NCBI GenBank assembly: GCA_038065125.1
Contig: JBBTRP010000057.1
Location: 1-15,540, forward strand
Source of the DNA: JBBTRP01 sp038065125
GTDB taxonomy: Bacteria; Patescibacteriota; Patescibacteriia; JACQRZ01
Reading direction: 5' to 3'
Length of the DNA stretch: 15,540 nucleotides
Every line of letters begins with the position of its first letter. Position 1 is the stretch's first letter. The notes beneath the pieces were generated by a model that was not told the DNA's origin, ran no database searches, and was given only the letters and a program-made list of their open reading frames with translations. Position numbers and translations under genes: made by a program. This document shows positions 11,742-15,540 of the stretch, piece by piece.

Positions 11742-14231
11742 ATGAAAGAACAACAGAAATTGACCGGCATGAACGATGCCGACCCAACCATTGGAACTGT
11801 CATACAACGCAACATCACCGATGAGATGCAAGAGTCGTACCTTGACTACGCCATGTCGGTGATCATTTCCCGTGCTTTGCCGGATGTCCGCGACGGCCTC
11901 AAGCCCGTGCATCGCAGGATTCTCTATGCGATGTGGGATATTGGCCTGAAAGCGGGGGGAAAATTCAGAAAATCCGCAACGGTCGTTGGTGAGGTGCTGG
12001 GTAAGTACCATCCGCACGGCGACTCGCCGGTGTACGACGCGATGGTTCGCATGGCGCAGGAGTTTGCCATGCGTTATCAGCTCGTGAACGGTCAAGGAAA
12101 TTTTGGGAGCATGGACGGGGACTCTGCGGCTGCCATGCGGTATACGGAGGCGAAACTTCAGCGTATTGCCGAGGAGCTCCTCGCTGACATCGACAAGGAA
12201 ACTGTGGCGTTTGTTCCCAATTATGACGGGTCAACCACCGAACCGCAGGTACTGCCCGCAAAAATTCCAAATCTTTTACTGAATGGCACGGTCGGAATCG
12301 CCGTGGGTATGGCAACCAACATTCCCCCTCACAACCTTCGGGAGCTGTGCGGCGCGCTTTTATACCTAATCGACAATCACGATTGCACCATCGACGACCT
12401 TCTCGAATTCGTGAAGGGCCCCGATTTTCCGACCGGCGGCATTATCTATGACGCACAGGCGATGAAGCAGGCGTACCAGACCGGCCGCGGCGGAATCGTA
12501 GTGCGTGCAAAGACCGACATTGTCGAACAGAAGAATGGCACATTTTCTATTATCGTGACCGAGATGCCATATCAGGTGAACAAGGCCTCGGTCCTGGAGA
12601 AAATCGCCGACCTCGTCCGCGAAAAGCGCGTTGAGGGCATTAGAGACTTGCGTGACGAGTCAAACAAGGACGGCGTGCGCATGGTCATCGAGCTCAAAAA
12701 AGACGCGTACCCCAAAAAGGTTCTTAACCAGCTTTTCAAATTCACTCAGCTGCAGGACGCGTTCCACTTTAATATGCTGGCGCTGGTGGACGGCATTCAA
12801 CCGCGCGTCCTCAATCTCAAGATGGTACTTGAGGAGTTCATTAAACACCGCAAGGACGTCGTGACGCGCCGCACGCAGTACGACCTCACACGCGCGCGGG
12901 AACGCGCACATATTCTCGAGGGTCTCAAGATCGCATTAGATAACATCGATGCCGTCATCAAGACGATCAAACAATCGAAGGATCGGGATGAGGCGCGGGA
13001 TAGTCTCGTTAAGCGATTCAAGCTCTCTGAGCGTCAGGCGACCGCCATTCTGGAAATGCGCCTTGCCCAGCTTGCCAACCTCGAACGGCTCAAGATCGAA
13101 AATGAACTCAAAGAAAAGCAGGCACTCATTAAAGAGCTTGAGGCGATCCTCTCCTCCCCCAAAAAAATCCTCGGCGTCATCAAACAGGAAATTGAAGAAA
13201 TTGGTGCCGCTCATGGCGACGAACGGAAAACGACAATCGTAAAGTCCGCAGTATCGGCAATCCAACAAGAGGATCTGATTCCCAACGAGCCTGCACTCGT
13301 CCTCCTGACGCGTGATGGGTATATCAAACGCCTCACGCCGGACACATTCAAGCTGCAGGCGCGCGGTGGTAAGGGTATCATCGGGCTCACCACCAAAGAA
13401 GAAGACACCGTGGACACGATGTTTACCTGTATGACGCACAACGATCTCCTGTTCTTTACGACCAAGGGCCGCGTATTCCAGCTCAAGGCCTACGACGTGC
13501 CGGTCGCCTCGCGCACCTCAAAAGGTCAAGCACTCGTGAACTTCCTCCAGCTCGCGCAGGCAGAGAAGGTCACGACGGTGCTCTCGACCGCGGACATTTC
13601 GACCATGAAGTACCTCACCATGGCCACGCGCGAAGGACTTATCAAAAAAACGGACATTGCGGATTTTTCCAACGTGCGCAGGTCAGGGCTCATCGCGCTC
13701 AAGCTCAAAGGGTCGGATATCCTTGAGTGGGTCAAGCCCACTACCGGCAAGGACGAAGTTTTCTTGGTAACGGCGCTCGGACAGTCCATCCGCTTTAAGG
13801 AGACCAACGTTCGCCCGATGGGGCGGACCGCGGCCGGCGTTCGGGGTATTCGCCTGAAGAAGAATGATTATATCGTGAGCATGGACGTCGTTTCGGGCGG
13901 CGCAAAAGACGCAGAGCTCCTTATTGTGACGCAAAAAGGCTTCGGCAAACGCTCGAAACTGTCCGGGTATAAAATTCAGAATCGCGGGGGGTCGGGCATC
14001 AAGACCGGACACATCACGCCAAAAACCGGAGACATCGTCATGTCCCGCGTGGTGAACGCTCACGCGCTCCCAGAAGGCTCCTCGGGCGACCTCCTCATCA
14101 TTTCCGAACAGGGCCAGGTGATTCGCATCACACTCAAAACGGTATCAGTCCTCGGGCGCGCAACTCAAGGCGTGCGGCTTATGCGCTTCAAAGAAGGCGG
14201 CGACTCCGTCGCGTCAGTCACCCTGGTTTGA
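11742..14231 (+). CDS. gyrA: DNA gyrase subunit A
   Basis: Cuts and rejoins DNA for supercoiling with GyrB. 829 residues, normal for the family. The winged-helix domain contains GKYHPHGDSPVYDAM (88-101), with the catalytic pair R133-Y134 in AAMRYTEAKL. The quinolone-region positions S95 and D99 keep the susceptible-type residues. IPPHNL and the coiled-coil segment follow. The C-terminal pinwheel carries a GyrA-box-like heptapeptide, QARGGKG (539-545), instead of QRRGGKG; its presence favours GyrA over ParC. Repeated blade motifs follow to the end. It is third gene of the MBL-DUF333-gyrA operon, 7 nt after the previous stop, with no convincing Shine-Dalgarno site (only GAG). A second start at M10 is possible. 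gyrB is not in the window. Confidence 0.95.
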   Translation: MKEQQKLTGMNDADPTIGTVIQRNITDEMQESYLDYAMSVIISRALPDVRDGLKPVHRRILYAMWDIGLKAGGKFRKSATVVGEVLGKYHPHGDSPVYDAMVRMAQEFAMRYQLVNGQGNFGSMDGDSAAAMRYTEAKLQRIAEELLADIDKETVAFVPNYDGSTTEPQVLPAKIPNLLLNGTVGIAVGMATNIPPHNLRELCGALLYLIDNHDCTIDDLLEFVKGPDFPTGGIIYDAQAMKQAYQTGRGGIVVRAKTDIVEQKNGTFSIIVTEMPYQVNKASVLEKIADLVREKRVEGIRDLRDESNKDGVRMVIELKKDAYPKKVLNQLFKFTQLQDAFHFNMLALVDGIQPRVLNLKMVLEEFIKHRKDVVTRRTQYDLTRARERAHILEGLKIALDNIDAVIKTIKQSKDRDEARDSLVKRFKLSERQATAILEMRLAQLANLERLKIENELKEKQALIKELEAILSSPKKILGVIKQEIEEIGAAHGDERKTTIVKSAVSAIQQEDLIPNEPALVLLTRDGYIKRLTPDTFKLQARGGKGIIGLTTKEEDTVDTMFTCMTHNDLLFFTTKGRVFQLKAYDVPVASRTSKGQALVNFLQLAQAEKVTTVLSTADISTMKYLTMATREGLIKKTDIADFSNVRRSGLIALKLKGSDILEWVKPTTGKDEVFLVTALGQSIRFKETNVRPMGRTAAGVRGIRLKKNDYIVSMDVVSGGAKDAELLIVTQKGFGKRSKLSGYKIQNRGGSGIKTGHITPKTGDIVMSRVVNAHALPEGSSGDLLIISEQGQVIRITLKTVSVLGRATQGVRLMRFKEGGDSVASVTLV

Positions 14232-14256
14232 CGGATAGCGTACATATTGATAGGAT
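14228..14256 (+). promoter_or_regulatory. Candidate promoter overlapping the gyrA stop codon
   Basis: TTGACG (14228-14233, 5/6), 17-nt spacer, TAGGAT (14251-14256, 4/6). The -35 box includes the gyrA TGA. Initiation near 14263 would lie inside the 5' arm of the gyrA terminator, so transcripts from here could not form the full hairpin and could proceed to the gene at 14319. Confidence 0.4.
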
Positions 14257-14258
14257 CC

Positions 14259-14293
14259 AAATCCCGGCCAAGAGAGCAAGATGCCGGGATTTT
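14259..14293 (+). terminator. Intrinsic terminator after gyrA
   Basis: A 10-bp stem pairs AAATCCCGGC (14259-14268) with GCCGGGATTT (14283-14292) around a 14-nt loop. The 3' side ends in a run of four T (14290-14293). It lies 27 nt after the gyrA stop. Confidence 0.75.
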
Positions 14294-14300
14294 CGTAATC

Positions 14301-14307
14301 GGAGGAG
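14301..14307 (+). promoter_or_regulatory. Strong Shine-Dalgarno site GGAGGAG
   Basis: GGAGGAG lies 11 nt before ATG 14319 and fixes that start over the in-frame ATG at 14247, which precedes the terminator. Such a site is rare among genes of this window. Confidence 0.7.
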
Positions 14308-14318
14308 AATTACGTATT

Positions 14319-14660
14319 ATGGAAAGTCTTTCGAAGTACGGCGCGATGAAGCTCTTACGGATTCCTGAGGAGTCCGAGGTGCGAGACGCCGTCTTCCCGC
14401 CTACCGGCGGCCCGAGGCAGTTAAGTCTCCAGATTCATTGGATGGAGCCGGCGATGACGGACGGTGTGCCCGACCACGTCAAAGATCCGGTCCGCAAGAG
14501 CGACACGATTGCCGTCGCGATCGAGTCGTTGCACTTCGAGCCCGGGCCGAATGACGCCGAGACGCGGAAGGTGCGCGGCCGCCACAACGGACGGCGCATC
14601 ACGATCGGCTGGATTCCGTCGACGCACGAATCGAGCGTCGAGTACGAGGAGGTCTGGTAG
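14319..14660 (+). CDS. Small hypothetical protein with strong ribosome site
   Basis: 113 residues from ATG 14319 to TAG. No family is recognised. The protein is hydrophilic with no signal peptide, membrane segment or cysteine. Notable parts are TGGPRQLSLQIHWMEPAM near residues 28-45 and TRKVRGRHNGRRITIGWIP near 82-100, which look like beta strands. The latter half of the gene is clearly GC-richer than its neighbours. It is flanked by the gyrA terminator upstream and its own terminator downstream, so it is a single-gene unit, perhaps driven by the promoter over the gyrA stop. Coding status rests on the Shine-Dalgarno site, the terminator and codon-like composition. Confidence 0.7.
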   Translation: MESLSKYGAMKLLRIPEESEVRDAVFPPTGGPRQLSLQIHWMEPAMTDGVPDHVKDPVRKSDTIAVAIESLHFEPGPNDAETRKVRGRHNGRRITIGWIPSTHESSVEYEEVW

Positions 14661-14681
14661 AGGCCTCTCGCTCCCATTCCC

Positions 14682-14727
14682 GACCCGCGGCGCCTTCATC
14701 AGGCACTCCCGCGGGTCATTTTATTTT
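14682..14727 (+). terminator. Intrinsic terminator after the small gene
   Basis: A perfect 9-bp stem pairs GACCCGCGG (14682-14690) with CCGCGGGTC (14709-14717). An inner GCC/GGC pairing extends it. ATTTTATTTT follows (14718-14727). It lies 22 nt past the stop codon. Confidence 0.88.
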
Positions 14728-14892
14728 AGCACCCCATTACCTTAATTTCTGACCCGCAATACCTATGCCTTTCCGGCTGCAAACAACAAATCGCTTCTTG
14801 ATGAATTCCCGATTCACCTCGTCGCGCTTCGCTGTTTTCGCTCGGAAATTCATAGGTCTATCGGGATCAAAACTAAGGTAATGGGGTACTAG
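14728..14892. repeat. Imperfect long inverted repeat, MITE-like, flanked by TAG
   Basis: The left arm (14728-14775) and right arm (14843-14891) are reverse complements at most positions. The outer 14 bp are perfect (ACCCCATTACCTTA at 14731-14744 against 14874-14887). The inner blocks ACCTATG and TTTCCG are also shared. The central 67 nt are unpaired and contain no gene. TAG at 14727-14729 and at 14890-14892 flanks the 160-bp core and could be a 3-bp target duplication. The right end supplies the TAG stop of the convergent minus-strand gene. No transposase is present. It could be a non-autonomous element, a long folded RNA, or a bidirectional stop between convergent genes. Confidence 0.75.
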
Positions 14893-15359
14893 GGAAAGCG
14901 CATCGGGGGCGCGAGCTGGACCGGTGTCCCGCGGGGCGGCGACGGGCTTCGTGATGGTGTCGCGCCGAGGGCTGTCTCTTTTTTCTGCTTTTGCAATTTT
15001 TGTTGTTCCGCACTCCGTGCTTTCACGCGCTGCATCGCCTCGGTATGCTGGGCGAGCGCCGCGCCCTTTTCCCTTGCCGAGATCAGACTGGTTGCGCGCG
15101 CAAGAAGAAACCGCGCATTTCCCGAGTAGTGTTTTTGGATCTTACCGATTTTGTCGAGCGCATCGAGGGCGCGTATTGCTTTGTCGTGCGTGAGGTGCTG
15201 ATGGTGTGGTAATCGGAGCAGATTGTAGGCATTATCGCGGTCGACTTTATCGACGCCCGCCTTATCCATTTTTTCCTTCAGAGAAGACACGTTGGTGGGA
15301 TGGAGTACGATCTTATGATCGCGCAATACATCATGCAGGTTTTGTCCGTAGTTCATCAT
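14889..15359 (-). CDS. Basic helical hypothetical protein ending in the inverted repeat
   Basis: 156 residues from ATG 15359 to TAG at 14891-14889. No family is recognised. The N-terminal 90 residues look like a helical domain rich in Lys, His and Asp (LRLPHHQHLTHDKAIRALD). Residues 95-130 form a Gln/Lys/Ala helix (RSAEQQKLQKQKKE). The tail is Ser/Pro/Arg-rich and disordered (PSRSPSPPRGTP). There is no signal peptide or membrane segment. The stop codon lies in the right end of the TAG-flanked inverted repeat, so the original C-terminus may have been longer and cut by insertion. A weak -10 (TATGCT, 15375-15370 on the minus strand) lies just upstream; there is no good Shine-Dalgarno site. ATG 15356 is an equal start. 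Confidence 0.7.
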   Translation of the reverse strand: MMNYGQNLHDVLRDHKIVLHPTNVSSLKEKMDKAGVDKVDRDNAYNLLRLPHHQHLTHDKAIRALDALDKIGKIQKHYSGNARFLLARATSLISAREKGAALAQHTEAMQRVKARSAEQQKLQKQKKETALGATPSRSPSPPRGTPVQLAPPMRFP

Positions 15360-15380
15360 AGTGCATTTAGCATATCATCA

Positions 15381-15410
15381 TTGACGGAATAGCGGAAAGT
15401 TTTCTATACT
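15381..15410 (+). promoter_or_regulatory. Strong promoter of the right-edge gene
   Basis: TTGACG (15381-15386, 5/6), 18-nt spacer, TATACT (15405-15410, 5/6). Initiation near 15417 gives a roughly 43-nt leader before GTG 15460. Confidence 0.75.
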
Positions 15411-15442
15411 GTTTTTCGTATCCGCAATACGTCCAAACTCGT

Positions 15443-15450
15443 AAAGGAGG
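15443..15450 (+). promoter_or_regulatory. Shine-Dalgarno site AAAGGAGG
   Basis: A near-perfect anti-16S complement lies 9 nt before GTG 15460 and decides that non-ATG start. Confidence 0.85.
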
Positions 15451-15459
15451 ACACAACGA

Positions 15460-15540
15460 GTGGCGACCGAGATCTTAACGAGCGTGGAGCACTCGCTTCA
15501 CGGTCAAATTCCTCAGGAGGCGTTCGATGGGCAGCTTCCC
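15460..15540 (+). CDS. Start of an unidentified protein, GTG start, truncated by the window edge
   Basis: Twenty-seven codons are visible, beginning (M)ATEILTSVEHSLHGQIPQEA. They are open to the edge and too short to identify. Start confidence comes from the Shine-Dalgarno site at ideal spacing and the strong promoter upstream. The leader (15417-15459) shows no obvious riboswitch fold. It is divergent from the basic helical protein gene, with about 100 nt between their start codons. Confidence 0.7.
   Translation, partial: MATEILTSVEHSLHGQIPQEAFDGQLP

Noticed and set aside
11742..14231. Topoisomerase IV subunit ParC instead of GyrA
   Set aside because: A GyrA-box-like QARGGKG and a full C-terminal pinwheel are present, favouring GyrA. 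Absence of gyrB or parE nearby leaves a small doubt.

Overview
The window looks like a scaffold from a Candidate Phyla Radiation (Patescibacteria, Parcubacteria-like) bacterium; this is an inference from several signs rather than from a marker search. Genes are tightly packed and mostly lack Shine-Dalgarno sites. Most tRNA genes do not encode CCA. Short simple repeats rich in AACTCAA or CTAACC fill gene junctions. Many proteins are unrecognised, helical, or Pro/Ala-rich and membrane-anchored. TGA ends gyrA and ugd, so the genetic code in which TGA is sense (Gracilibacteria/Absconditabacteria) does not apply.

Layout. Positions 1-2659 (minus strand) hold two adjacent unrecognised genes. One is a protein of more than 784 residues with a Pro/Ala-rich N-terminus and membrane segments, running off the left edge. 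The other is a small protein whose 5' end is lost in a 100-N assembly gap (2660-2759). Positions 2760-3083 (minus) carry tRNA-Val(GAC) and tRNA-Ala(TGC), separated by a hairpin-rich spacer in which the 3' end of tRNA-Ala is duplicated. Positions 3146-5996 (plus) form an RNA-maintenance run: CCA-adding enzyme, RluA-family pseudouridine synthase and ribosomal protein L19, closed by a terminator. Positions 6006-6479 (plus) hold tRNA-Leu(GAG), a 54-residue putative zinc protein, tRNA-Val(TAC) and tRNA-Ala(GGC). Positions 6506-8820 hold an archaeal-type PEP carboxylase and an unrecognised helical protein. The latter converges on, and overlaps, a minus-strand UDP-glucose dehydrogenase (8799-10106).

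Divergent promoters at 10119-10201 separate ugd from a plus-strand operon: a metallo-beta-lactamase-fold protein with a lost metal site, a membrane-anchored DUF333-CARDB-like protein, and gyrA (ending 14231). A small GC-rich gene (14319-14660) follows. After it come a terminator, a roughly 160-bp imperfect inverted repeat flanked by TAG, a convergent minus-strand gene whose stop codon lies in that repeat, and the start of a plus-strand gene with strong expression signals.

How the genes work together. The tRNA genes, CCA enzyme, pseudouridine synthase and L19 form a translation-centred block; at least three of the five tRNAs need the CCA enzyme to be completed. PEP carboxylase (oxaloacetate supply) and UDP-glucose dehydrogenase (UDP-glucuronate for surface glycans) are the only clear metabolic genes. 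I did not find a defence system, CRISPR array or transposase. The least explained items are the dead-site MBL protein, the inverted-repeat element and the junction repeats.
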